NCBI RefSeq assembly: GCF_012641475.1
Contig: NZ_JABAIL010000007.1
Coordinates: 124,001 to 188,000, forward strand
From: Flammeovirga agarivorans
GTDB lineage: Bacteria > Bacteroidota > Bacteroidia > Cytophagales > Flammeovirgaceae
DNA: 64,000 bases
Reading direction: 5' to 3'
The stretch's first letter is position 1. Every line of letters begins with the position of its first letter. A model generated the notes under the pieces. It had not been told where the DNA came from. It saw only the letters and a list, made by a program, of their open reading frames with translations, and did not search any database. Below, piece after piece: positions 38,471 through 47,036 of the stretch. A program made the translations under genes and the position numbers.

Positions 38471-39934
38471 ATGAATAAGAATTACCTACCTATAATACTA
38501 TCATTATTTATTGTCTTCATTTCGATGAATTCCAACGCCAATAATCTTCAGATTTCAGGTTTAACTGTTGCTTTTAGAAATACTACAGATAAGACCATAA
38601 CCTTGGATATGAATGTGAGTTGGGATAATTCCTGGAAATTGAATTCAGATCAGAGCAATTGGGATGCAGTTTGGCTTTTTGTAAAGTATAGGAAACTCAG
38701 CGAGGAAAGTTGGCATCATGCCACTTTAACACATAATTCGGGTCATTCGGCCATGAATGGAACAATTGTTACTGATGATGATACAGGTACAGGTTTTTCT
38801 AAAGGTATTTTTCTTTATGCCTCAAATGAACATGGTCAGCAATCGGTGGACTATGATGTAACATTACAGTGGGAATACGGAGAGGATGGTCAGAGTGATG
38901 ATGATACTTTTGAGTTTAGAGTATATGGTATTGAAATGGTGTATATTCCTGCTGGCCAATTTTATTTAGGAACAGATGGAAATGAAACAGATGCTTTCTA
39001 TACATACAATTCGGATCTTTCAGAGAACCCTTATTTAGTAGCAAATGAAAATGCAATTACAGTAGGGCAAAGTGATGGGAACTTATATTATTCAAATAGT
39101 TCTGCGAATTCATCAACTATACAAGATGGAACTATTCCAAGTAATTATCCTAAAGGATATGATGCTTTTTACTGTATGAAATATGAGATTACTCAAGGAC
39201 AATATGCAGATTTTCTTAATACATTAACGGACGCACAATTAGGGAACAGTAAGACTTCGGGGAACGTTAATTTTAGAGATAGAATTACTTTAAATGGTGA
39301 CGATTATGTCTCCAATTATCCTTATTTACCCGTCAATATTATTAATTCAAATCAGATTCTAGCTTATTTGGATTGGGCTGCAATACGCCCTATGACAGAG
39401 TTAGAATTCGAAAAAGCATGTAGAGGTAATCAAGCTCCTGTAGAAAACGAGAACCCTTGGGGTGATGCAACTGCAATTTCTTCTGCTATTACACTAACTG
39501 ATGCAGATTTAAGTACTGAAGTAGTAAGTACGGGATATAGTAATGTAGAAGGAAACGCCAATTACCTGACTATCTATTCTACTCCTGTTCGAGTTGGAAT
39601 TTTTTCTTCCAATGCCAATTCAAGAATGGAAGCAGGGGCCACTTATTATGGTATATTAGATATGGGGGGTAATGTTTATGAAACAGTAATTTCTGCAGGA
39701 ACATCAATGGGAAGATTATACGAAGGAAGTCATGGAGATGGCACATTGGATTCAAATGGTTTCCATGATGTTTCAGATTGGCCATCAGCTTCCTCAAATA
39801 CAGGTATAGGGCAAAGAGGCGGGAGTTATAGAACGAACGTAGATCATATGAGAGTGTCTAACAGGATATATGCTGCCCTTTACAATACAGGTAATGGTTA
39901 CAGTGGAGGAAGAGGAGTGAGAACTGCTCCTTAA
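38471..39934 (+). CDS. secreted SUMF1-fold protein, probably non-catalytic
   Basis: A signal peptide (1-24) and an N-terminal beta domain (25-150, with WDNSW and WLFVKYRK) precede a SUMF1/formylglycine-generating-enzyme fold (about 155-487): MVYIPAGQFYLGTDGNE, CMKYEITQGQYADFLN, RPMTELEFEKACRG and the closing RGGSYR. The paired cysteines that carry copper in true sulfatase-maturing enzymes, normally near the end, are absent: the final segment has no cysteine. It therefore should not activate the sulfatase at 42333; the fold is also used for ligand binding. Follows the GH71-like gene by 5 bp. Confidence 0.8.
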   Translation: MNKNYLPIILSLFIVFISMNSNANNLQISGLTVAFRNTTDKTITLDMNVSWDNSWKLNSDQSNWDAVWLFVKYRKLSEESWHHATLTHNSGHSAMNGTIVTDDDTGTGFSKGIFLYASNEHGQQSVDYDVTLQWEYGEDGQSDDDTFEFRVYGIEMVYIPAGQFYLGTDGNETDAFYTYNSDLSENPYLVANENAITVGQSDGNLYYSNSSANSSTIQDGTIPSNYPKGYDAFYCMKYEITQGQYADFLNTLTDAQLGNSKTSGNVNFRDRITLNGDDYVSNYPYLPVNIINSNQILAYLDWAAIRPMTELEFEKACRGNQAPVENENPWGDATAISSAITLTDADLSTEVVSTGYSNVEGNANYLTIYSTPVRVGIFSSNANSRMEAGATYYGILDMGGNVYETVISAGTSMGRLYEGSHGDGTLDSNGFHDVSDWPSASSNTGIGQRGGSYRTNVDHMRVSNRIYAALYNTGNGYSGGRGVRTAP

Positions 39935-39979
39935 GATAAGTGAAGTACTATCATTCATTTACTAAAACAAGAGACCCTT

Positions 39980-40768
39980 ATGTCAAGATTAATATATGTA
40001 TTCTTACTACTTATTGTTTGTGCCCTTCCTTTAGAAGCACAAAATATCTACCAAGGTGGGAATGGAAGTGGAGTAACATTAGCAGTACACCTGTTTAAAG
40101 GTATAGATATCTATGGTGGTGATAGTGGAAGTGGAGATGCAACGATTATTTATGATCAACCTTTTGGTATACAAATATTCCAAGGAGGGACAAAGGCTGG
40201 TTATTCTTCTTCTACAGTAGAATTAGATGAGCTTTTTGATTTACCTGTTGAATTAACCTTTTTTGAAGCTGATGTTATCGATAAAGCAGTTGAATTGCAA
40301 TGGCAAACAGCTTCTGAACTCAATAATAAAGAGTTCGATATCTTAAGGAGTGCAGACAAGAAAAGATGGGAAACTATAGCAAAAATTGAAGGTGCAGGAA
40401 ATTCGAATGTTGCTATTGACTATTCTTGGGTAGACAGCGAGCCTTATTGGGGTACATCATATTATCGATTAATACAAAATGACCTTGATGGAGCGACAAG
40501 TTATTCTTATATTTTGGAAGTTAAACTTATATTAGATGATAAAGATGATGTTTTAGTATTTCCGAATCCATTTGTTGATGAAGTTTCAATAAATTTAAAT
40601 CGAAATGAACAAGATTATTTAAAAGTATATTCTTTATCAGGCACACATGTACCATATGAAGTGATGGAGAGTTTAGATCATATGATAAAAATTAAACTTA
40701 CCGACGATTCAAAAGGTATATTTTTAATCAATGCCTTAGGTAGAAAAACTAAGTTATATAAACAATAA
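39980..40768 (+). CDS. small secreted protein with Gly-rich repeats and T9SS sorting domain
   Basis: A signal peptide (1-20) is followed by three short repeats of the form I-(Y/F)-x-G-G-x-x-x-G (IYQGGNGSG, IYGGDSGSG, IFQGGTKAG; about 22-75). Next comes a fibronectin-like domain (about 85-180, VELQWQTASELNNKEFDILR) and a type A sorting domain (VFPNPFVDEVSINL onward). It lies 45 bp after the SUMF1-fold gene in the same direction. The role is unknown; surface display next to PUL proteins suggests glycan contact or assembly. Confidence 0.65.
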   Translation: MSRLIYVFLLLIVCALPLEAQNIYQGGNGSGVTLAVHLFKGIDIYGGDSGSGDATIIYDQPFGIQIFQGGTKAGYSSSTVELDELFDLPVELTFFEADVIDKAVELQWQTASELNNKEFDILRSADKKRWETIAKIEGAGNSNVAIDYSWVDSEPYWGTSYYRLIQNDLDGATSYSYILEVKLILDDKDDVLVFPNPFVDEVSINLNRNEQDYLKVYSLSGTHVPYEVMESLDHMIKIKLTDDSKGIFLINALGRKTKLYKQ

Positions 40769-40912
40769 AAATTTGAACAAAAATTGATGAAAACAGGAAA
40801 CTGTAGGACACTTCTGCAATAGACTTTCTTTAGTTTTAAATCATAACCAATTCAAAGATTTTTTTCTGTCAATTTTTAAAACAAATTTAAAACACTTATC
40901 TACTTATAAAAG

Positions 40913-42253
40913 ATGAATGAGATTATTGCAGAGCAAATAGAGGAACAACATGATATTCAAAAGGAAGAAAAAACTTCTGAGAGTAAAGTCGTTGAAAAAA
41001 AATATTTAGTGCCATTTATACTGATTTCCAGTTTGTTTGCACTTTGGGGGTTTGCAAATGATATTACAAACCCAATGGTGTCAGCATTCCAGACAGTAAT
41101 GGAGATTTCCACTTTTAAAGCATCTTTAGTTCAGTTTGCTTTTTATGGAGGTTACTTTACTATGGCATTACCGGCAGCAATATTAATTAAAAAATATTCC
41201 TATAAATCAGTGATCTTAATTGGACTTGGATTATATGCAGTGGGAGCCTTATTATTTATCCCAGCAGCTAATTTCCAGATGTTTGGATTTTTCTTAGTAT
41301 CACTTTATATCTTAACTTTTGGATTAGCCTTTTTAGAGACAACAGCTAACCCACTAATCTTATCGTTAGGTTCTAAAGAAACATCTACTAGAAGATTAAA
41401 TCTCGCACAATCTTTTAATCCAATTGGATCAATTACTGGTATGTTTGTCGCTCAGCAATTTATCTTATCACAATTACAATCTGCTGAAAAAGCTGCTGAT
41501 GGATCGTTGATCTACGCAACATTAGATGAAGCATCTAAGCAAATGATTAAGATGCATGATTTGGTAGTGATCAGAAACCCATATGCTTTATTGGGTATAG
41601 TAGTTATTGGTTTCTTTGTGGTGATAGCAATTACAAAGATTCCTAACAATAAAGAAGATGAGGAGTTTAAATTAATGGATACAATCAAAAGATTGGTATC
41701 TAATAATATATACAGAGAAGGTGTACTTGCTCAAGTATTTTATGTAGGGGCTCAGATCATGTGTTGGACATTTATCATCCAATACGCTGAAAATATTGGC
41801 TATACAAAAGCAGAAGCACAAAGCTTGAATATCATTGCTATGGTAACTTTCCTTCTTTGTAGATTCATAGCAACAGCCATGATGAAGTATGTAAATTCAG
41901 CTTTATTACTTGCTATTTTTGCAGTAGGAGGTATCTCTACAATGTGTATCACCATATTCGTAGGTGGAAATGTTGGTCTGTATGCATTGGTAGCTACATC
42001 AGCATTTATGTCTTTAATGTTCCCGACAATTTATGGTATCACATTAGAGAATTTAGATCAGGATCAGGAGTTTGGTGCTGCTGGTCTTGTTATGGCAATC
42101 GTAGGTGGAGCACTTATGCCTCCGATGCAAGGTACTTTGATTGATCAAGAAACGATTATGGGATTAGATGGTGTAAACTTCTCGTTTATTATACCTCTTG
42201 TATGTTTCTGTATGATCGCATTATTCGGATTTAGAAGGTTCGCAAACAGGTAA
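40913..42253 (+). CDS. fucP: FucP-type L-fucose:proton symporter (MFS)
   Basis: A 446-residue, 12-helix inner membrane transporter of the FucP family: LFALWGFANDITNP in helix 1, AFYGGYFTMALPAAILIKKYSYK, GLAFLETTANPLIL and RLNLAQSFNPIGSI. The glutamate of LETTANP matches Glu135 of E. coli FucP. The other key residue, Asp46, aligns with Asn, while the aspartate sits three residues earlier (ANDITN against ANNLND). Fucose is the likely substrate because the whole fucose route surrounds the gene, but the family also carries other hexoses. About 65 cytosol-facing N-terminal residues precede or include helix 1. Confidence 0.85.
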   Translation: MNEIIAEQIEEQHDIQKEEKTSESKVVEKKYLVPFILISSLFALWGFANDITNPMVSAFQTVMEISTFKASLVQFAFYGGYFTMALPAAILIKKYSYKSVILIGLGLYAVGALLFIPAANFQMFGFFLVSLYILTFGLAFLETTANPLILSLGSKETSTRRLNLAQSFNPIGSITGMFVAQQFILSQLQSAEKAADGSLIYATLDEASKQMIKMHDLVVIRNPYALLGIVVIGFFVVIAITKIPNNKEDEEFKLMDTIKRLVSNNIYREGVLAQVFYVGAQIMCWTFIIQYAENIGYTKAEAQSLNIIAMVTFLLCRFIATAMMKYVNSALLLAIFAVGGISTMCITIFVGGNVGLYALVATSAFMSLMFPTIYGITLENLDQDQEFGAAGLVMAIVGGALMPPMQGTLIDQETIMGLDGVNFSFIIPLVCFCMIALFGFRRFANR

Positions 42254-42261
42254 TCGGAATG

Positions 42262-42293
42262 CCACTATCCGATTATCAATCATCGGATAGTGG
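42262..42293 (+). repeat. perfect intercistronic hairpin
   Basis: A 12-bp perfect stem (ccactatccgat / atcggatagtgg) with an 8-nt loop and only a weak T stretch, between fucP and the sulfatase gene. It may reduce readthrough or protect the fucP mRNA end. Confidence 0.55.
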
Positions 42294-42332
42294 TTACTTT
42301 ATATAAACAATTATTCTACTAAGGACAGTAAC

Positions 42333-44156
42333 ATGAAAAAACAATTATTCTCCTCGTTGGGATTAATGGTTTACCTTTTTTTCGCGTTTTCATGCCAAAA
42401 AGTAAATCAACAAGAAACTTCAGCCAAAAAACCTAATATTATTATCGTCATTACAGATGACCAAGGCTATGGAGATATGGGGCATACAGGTAATACTGTG
42501 ATTCAAACGCCTACTATTGACCAATTTTCGAAAGAATCAATCAACTTATCGAACTATCATGTTTCAACGACTTGTGCTCCTACAAGATCGGCTTTGATGA
42601 CGGGTAGAAATCCAAATCGAATAGGCGTATGGCATACGATTATGGGTGCTTCAATGTTGAATAGAGATGAAGTAACCATGGCCGATATTTTCCAGGAAAA
42701 CGGTTATAATACGGCCATGTTTGGTAAATGGCATTTAGGTGATAACCATCCTTTTTTACCCCAAGATAGAGGCTTTGATGTGGCCTTTTATCATGGCGGA
42801 GGAGGAATTGGGCAAACACCTGATTACTGGAATAACGATTACTTTGATGATACTTACTTTAGAAATGGTAAGCCAGAAAAACAAGAAGGATATTGTACTG
42901 ATGTTTGGTTTAATGAAGCCATCAAATTTATTGAAGAGAAGAAAGATGAACCTTTCTTGGCTTATGTAAGTTTAAATGCACCTCATGGTCCATACAATGT
43001 TCCAGAAAAATATTACGAAAAGTATAAAGATGCTGAAGGTTTATTAGAGACTCAGAAGCGTTTTTATGGTATGATTTCTAATGTAGATGATAACTTTAAA
43101 ACGTTATTGTCAAAGTTAGATGAATTGGAAATTGCAGATAATACTATCGTCATCTTCACTACCGATAATGGTACAGCCAATGGTTATAAGTTGAATAAAA
43201 AGACTAAAAAATACCATGGTTATAATGCTCAAATGAGAGGTACTAAAGCAAGTGAATATGAAGGTGGCCATAGAGTTCCTTTTATCATCAGATGGCCAAA
43301 TGGTAACCTTACTGGAGGTAAGGAGTTAAGTGACTTGACCGCTCATGTAGATATCTTACCTACTTTATTAACCTTTGCTGGTATTGAACATACACCAAAC
43401 AAGTTAATGGATGGTATGGATATCAGCGACTATTTGCTAAAACAAACAAAGACTAAAGAGAGAATGCTTGTAGTAGATACTCAACGTATTTCTTGGCCTA
43501 AGAAAGGGAAGCAAAGTTGTGTGATGGATGGTCAATGGAGATTGGTGAATGGAGATGAGTTGTATGACCTTTCTAAAGATCCTGGACAAAAAGAGAATAT
43601 TGCTTCAACGCATCAAGAAAGAGTTCAAAAGATGAACGACTTCTACAACAATTGGTGGGATACGATGATCAAAGAAACTAAATATTCGATAATTGATCTT
43701 GGTGTAGATGATATTGATGTTTTGACTTGCCATGATGTTAGAACAATTGATTATTACCCACCTTGGAACCAGAAACTAATTCGTCAAGGTAAGCCAATGA
43801 AACCGGCAAGTTTTGCGGTCAACTTTGTGAAATCTGGTAAGTATACATTTAATTTAAGCAGATGGCCAGAAGAAAGTGGATTACCATTAAATGCAGCAAT
43901 TGATGATGCTATTCCAGCAACAAAGTATACCGATGCAAGAGTGGCAGGGAAAGCAATGTCTTTCAAAACAGCACACATCAAAGTAGGAGAAAAAGAATAT
44001 TCAGTTGATGTCGATAACTCAAAAAGTGCTGTATCGATAGATGCTGACATCCTTCAAGGAAATAGTGATTTAACCGCTTGGTTCACTACAGATAAAGGAA
44101 TAAAAACAAATGCTTTTTACATATATGTAGAGCATCACTCTGATAAAAATCTTTAA
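42333..44156 (+). CDS. family S1 sulfatase lipoprotein
   Basis: Hydrolyses sulfate esters from a glycan. Lipoprotein signal with Cys21 (FFAFSC), so it is anchored in the periplasm or on the surface. Metal ligands Asp42-Asp43 (TDDQGYGD) and the maturation motif C81-A-P-T-R are visible; Cys81 must be converted to formylglycine. Further motifs: GKWHLG, APHGPY and FTTDNGT. A C-terminal extension (about 495-607) is beta-rich. Its presence suggests the glycan of this locus is sulfated, such as a fucoidan-like polymer (inference). The maturase is not in this window. Confidence 0.93.
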   Translation: MKKQLFSSLGLMVYLFFAFSCQKVNQQETSAKKPNIIIVITDDQGYGDMGHTGNTVIQTPTIDQFSKESINLSNYHVSTTCAPTRSALMTGRNPNRIGVWHTIMGASMLNRDEVTMADIFQENGYNTAMFGKWHLGDNHPFLPQDRGFDVAFYHGGGGIGQTPDYWNNDYFDDTYFRNGKPEKQEGYCTDVWFNEAIKFIEEKKDEPFLAYVSLNAPHGPYNVPEKYYEKYKDAEGLLETQKRFYGMISNVDDNFKTLLSKLDELEIADNTIVIFTTDNGTANGYKLNKKTKKYHGYNAQMRGTKASEYEGGHRVPFIIRWPNGNLTGGKELSDLTAHVDILPTLLTFAGIEHTPNKLMDGMDISDYLLKQTKTKERMLVVDTQRISWPKKGKQSCVMDGQWRLVNGDELYDLSKDPGQKENIASTHQERVQKMNDFYNNWWDTMIKETKYSIIDLGVDDIDVLTCHDVRTIDYYPPWNQKLIRQGKPMKPASFAVNFVKSGKYTFNLSRWPEESGLPLNAAIDDAIPATKYTDARVAGKAMSFKTAHIKVGEKEYSVDVDNSKSAVSIDADILQGNSDLTAWFTTDKGIKTNAFYIYVEHHSDKNL

Positions 44157-44196
44157 AAGCAATTTCAAACAGAAATTTATAGCTAGAATAATTTGG

Positions 44197-44229
44197 GGTC
44201 ATCATTTCATAGTAAATGATGGCCTTTTT
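44197..44229 (+). terminator. intrinsic terminator after the sulfatase gene
   Basis: An 11-bp stem with one G-U pair (44197-44207 and 44214-44224), 6-nt loop and five T. Confidence 0.8.
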
Positions 44230-44334
44230 AGTATTCTTTAAATATTGAATATAATTGAACAGTACGGTTTCCTTTTTTTAATAGAATTTCTGAAGTAAAA
44301 GCCATATTTTAAATATAAAACGGATCGTATTAAC

Positions 44335-45285
44335 ATGGCAGAATCACTCGAATTTCATGAATCAGGTTTTGATGGACCTTACATTAACTATTTAGAAAAG
44401 CATATAAAAGGGAAGATCATATCACCCTATACTGTAGAGATAGATAATGATTTAATAAAAGGTTATTCGTATTGTTCAGAAGATCATGAACAGCTTGTAG
44501 TGGTAGCACATGAACATCAAATTCTTCAGGATTTTAAAGTCGATGTACATAAAACAAAAAATTACGATTACCTGATAGCTTTGTTTTTTAATGGCATCTC
44601 ATTTATGGAGGGGGAAAGGGAAGTTTTTATTAATACTCCCAAAGGTTTTATTTTTCTAAAAGGGGATCAAAAAATTAGAATCAATCAGAAAAAAGGAATC
44701 ACTCAAAAGGCCATTGTTTTTCAAATCAATAAGAGTGTATTTTCTCCCATAGTTATTGAAAAGTTAGAAAAGATAAATACTTACCTCTATCATTCTGGAA
44801 ATAAGTTAACAACAGATTGGTATAAAGGAATGATTAAAGGATTAAGACACGAAATTTTGCCTCAATATAAAGAGAAGTGGTATAATGCTCGACTCAGATT
44901 ACTATTAGTCATTTTAGAAAATACATTAGAAAAATTTCAGGCAGAAGAAGACCAACTATTTTTCTTGGATCATGAATTAGCAGCAGTTCAAAGAATCCGA
45001 TATCTAATCACTGAAAACCTGAAAGTAAAGCCAAAATTGAAAGAGTTGGCCAAAGAATATGGTATACAATCCACTAAACTGACCAATATTTTTAAAGAGT
45101 TATATGGACAGACACTTTATAAGTTTTACAATGAACAACGTCTATTAAAAGTGAAAGAAGAACTTGAAAATACAAACAAGACACTTACTACATTAGCCTA
45201 TGAATATCAATTTTCAGATGTAAATCATCTATCCAAAAGCTATATAGGGTATTTTGGAGTAAAACCAAGTGAGTATAGAAAGTAG
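44335..45285 (+). CDS. AraC-family transcriptional regulator
   Basis: A 316-residue regulator with a non-conserved N-terminal domain (1-210) and two helix-turn-helix motifs at the C-terminus (about 222-316), including LKELAKEYGIQSTKLTNIFKE (read at its core) and FSDVNHLSKSYIGYFGVKPSEYR. The class usually activates transcription in response to a ligand or another signal. It is adjacent to the PUL, between the sulfatase terminator and an unrelated convergent gene, so a role in PUL control is plausible but unproved. Confidence 0.9.
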   Translation: MAESLEFHESGFDGPYINYLEKHIKGKIISPYTVEIDNDLIKGYSYCSEDHEQLVVVAHEHQILQDFKVDVHKTKNYDYLIALFFNGISFMEGEREVFINTPKGFIFLKGDQKIRINQKKGITQKAIVFQINKSVFSPIVIEKLEKINTYLYHSGNKLTTDWYKGMIKGLRHEILPQYKEKWYNARLRLLLVILENTLEKFQAEEDQLFFLDHELAAVQRIRYLITENLKVKPKLKELAKEYGIQSTKLTNIFKELYGQTLYKFYNEQRLLKVKEELENTNKTLTTLAYEYQFSDVNHLSKSYIGYFGVKPSEYRK

Positions 45286-45288
45286 TCT

Positions 45289-46101
45289 TTACTGTCGATA
45301 CTTTCCGTTGGGTAATATCGTTGGGAATTGATAAGTGGAGTCAGTCAATAATTGGTACAGTAAAGGATCTGTTTGGGCAACTTTATCCTTTGTATTTAAT
45401 CTCCATTCATTATCAATACTTTCTAATCGATCTTTTTGTGCACCAAGAATTGAAGTCATACCCCAATAAAAATATTCTGTCACCTGACAATCATAAGTAC
45501 AAGTACGGTCATTGTAGGTATACCAGGCTGTTGAGGGGTATTCGGATGGTATTTTTTGATAAACTCCGCCTCTAGCTATATCCATAGCTTTTGCCAATTG
45601 AGAGTTTTCATTTTCACCAAAAACCTCTGGATAGGCTTTAGAATAACCCGAATGTGTAATGACATGCCAAACTTCTTCAAGTGAAGCATCAAACCTCATA
45701 TTAGGATTACTGTGCCATTCTGGAACGGTTTCATCTGCTCCCAAATCTTGAGCATTTAGTCGGATTTGAGACTCCTTTTTCCACATAAAAAGAGCAGCGT
45801 TATTTGCTAGTAAAGTAGTGATTAGTATAGGATTGTCTACAACTCCATCTTCATCATTATCTAGATACTGTGCCATCACATTTGCGGCATGTAAAAGTTT
45901 TTCATCTTCTACATCCTTATAGGCATAGATCGGAATACCAAATACATCTACTTTTCTATTTGTAGCAGTGAACCCCTTATCTTGATGTGATACAATTTTA
46001 AAATTAGGATCTGTACCTTCTGGGATCACAATCGTATTTAATTTTTTACTACAGCCAAGGCATAAAATTAGAGAGAAGAAGATGAAATGAGTTTTGTTCA
46101 T
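45289..46101 (-). CDS. hypothetical lipoprotein with calcium-loop-like motif
   Basis: Lipoprotein signal with acylated Cys17 (LILCLGC). The 270-residue body contains DNDEDGVVDN, which resembles EF-hand or thrombospondin-type calcium loops, and a His-containing segment (EEVWHVITHSGY) reminiscent of metal-dependent enzymes but lacking HExxH. Four cysteines lie around TCTYDCQ. No family name can be given with confidence. It converges on the AraC gene with only 3 bp between stops; a small membrane protein gene follows upstream on the same strand. Confidence 0.7.
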   Translation of the reverse strand: MNKTHFIFFSLILCLGCSKKLNTIVIPEGTDPNFKIVSHQDKGFTATNRKVDVFGIPIYAYKDVEDEKLLHAANVMAQYLDNDEDGVVDNPILITTLLANNAALFMWKKESQIRLNAQDLGADETVPEWHSNPNMRFDASLEEVWHVITHSGYSKAYPEVFGENENSQLAKAMDIARGGVYQKIPSEYPSTAWYTYNDRTCTYDCQVTEYFYWGMTSILGAQKDRLESIDNEWRLNTKDKVAQTDPLLYQLLTDSTYQFPTILPNGKYRQ

Positions 46102-46128
46102 TTAAGATAGAGCGTTAATGATCTGTCG

Positions 46129-46329
46129 TTATTTATTCTGTGCTCTACATTCTTTTAGTTTTTCCTGTAAGGCACTTACTTTTTCCTTTTCAACAGAATA
46201 CAGTTGTTGTAATTTTTTACTTTCCTTGGCTTGAAGTTCAGCATCTTTTCCTTTAATAAAAAGTGAAATACTTAAAACAATCATAATAAGGAAAGTTACT
46301 CCTACTAAAAAGTTTTTCTTGTCGGGCAT
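46129..46329 (-). CDS. small membrane protein with coiled coil
   Basis: 66 residues: a charged start (MPDKK), one membrane helix (about 6-26) and a highly charged helical, probably coiled-coil tail (about 30-62). It sits between a Crp/Fnr gene and the lipoprotein gene on the same strand with short gaps, so it is probably expressed. Function unknown. Confidence 0.6.
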   Translation of the reverse strand: MPDKKNFLVGVTFLIMIVLSISLFIKGKDAELQAKESKKLQQLYSVEKEKVSALQEKLKECRAQNK

Positions 46330-46359
46330 AAAGAGGGTAATTTAAGTTTTGGAATTTGA

Positions 46360-46926
46360 TTATATATATGTTGCTTCTTTCCGAATACGACTTAAATGCC
46401 TTTGGCTAATTCCTAGGTAAGAGGCTAAATATCCTAATGGTATTTTATTGAGATACTCTGCATGTCGTTCCAAAAGATCATTATAAGCCATCTGAGCGTT
46501 TTCTTTCTGAAGAATAAAGATACGTTGTTCTAATTTAATGTAATTTCGTTCAGCGATTTCTTTCGAAAATTGTAACCAATTACTTTTATTTCCTATGATT
46601 TGATTGACTTGTTCCATAGAAAATTCGATCAATTCACAGTCATCTATTGCTTGGATGTTCTCTCTTGTAGGGAGTTGAGTGACCATCGATGAATAACCAC
46701 TAATAAGCTCATTATTAAAGCAAAAACAATAGGTGATTTCTTCACTTTTACTAGAATAATAAAATGAACGTAACACACCTGAAACGACAAAGGCAAATTT
46801 CTTAGCGATTTCTCCCTCGGAAAGATAAAACTCTCCTTTCTGCAGGTAAACTCTTTTACCTATTGAGAGAAACTCATCAATTTCTTGTTGATTAAATAAG
46901 CCGGTTGCATTTAGATAGTTTCGCAT
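46360..46926 (-). CDS. Crp/Fnr-family transcriptional regulator
   Basis: From ATG at 46926 the protein is 188 aa; an upstream in-frame ATG at 46992 would add 22 residues overlapping the terminator of the gene before it. A cyclic-nucleotide-binding-like beta barrel (about 15-120, KGEFYLSEGEIAKKFAFVVSG) is followed by a long helix and a C-terminal helix-turn-helix (LGYLASYLGISQRHLSRIRK). No cysteine cluster for an iron-sulfur centre is visible. Such Bacteroidota regulators often act on nearby stress or transport genes; target unknown. Confidence 0.85.
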   Translation of the reverse strand: MRNYLNATGLFNQQEIDEFLSIGKRVYLQKGEFYLSEGEIAKKFAFVVSGVLRSFYYSSKSEEITYCFCFNNELISGYSSMVTQLPTRENIQAIDDCELIEFSMEQVNQIIGNKSNWLQFSKEIAERNYIKLEQRIFILQKENAQMAYNDLLERHAEYLNKIPLGYLASYLGISQRHLSRIRKEATYI

Positions 46927-46980
46927 GTTTTTGAGTGATTCATAAATAGTATAATACAAATGTAAATGAATTTGGGTAAG

Positions 46981-47011
46981 AAAAAAGCCCAACTTAAATT
47001 AAGTTGAGCTT
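46981..47011 (-). terminator. intrinsic terminator of the 47037-50055 minus-strand unit
   Basis: On the minus strand a 12-bp stem (47011-47000 with 46996-46985, one G-U pair) ends in a T run, 26 bp after the stop at 47037. Confidence 0.75.
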
Positions 47012-47036
47012 ATCAAATTAGAAAATTAATAAGAGA

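Noticed and set aside
38471-39934. Sulfatase-modifying (formylglycine-generating) enzyme
   Set aside because: The fold matches, but the catalytic cysteine pair is absent and the protein has an export signal.
40870-40895. Possible fourth TTGT-N9-ACAA box upstream of fucP
   Set aside because: The sequence TGTCAATTTTTAAAACAA is similar only if two insertions are allowed, and no -7 element follows at the expected distance.
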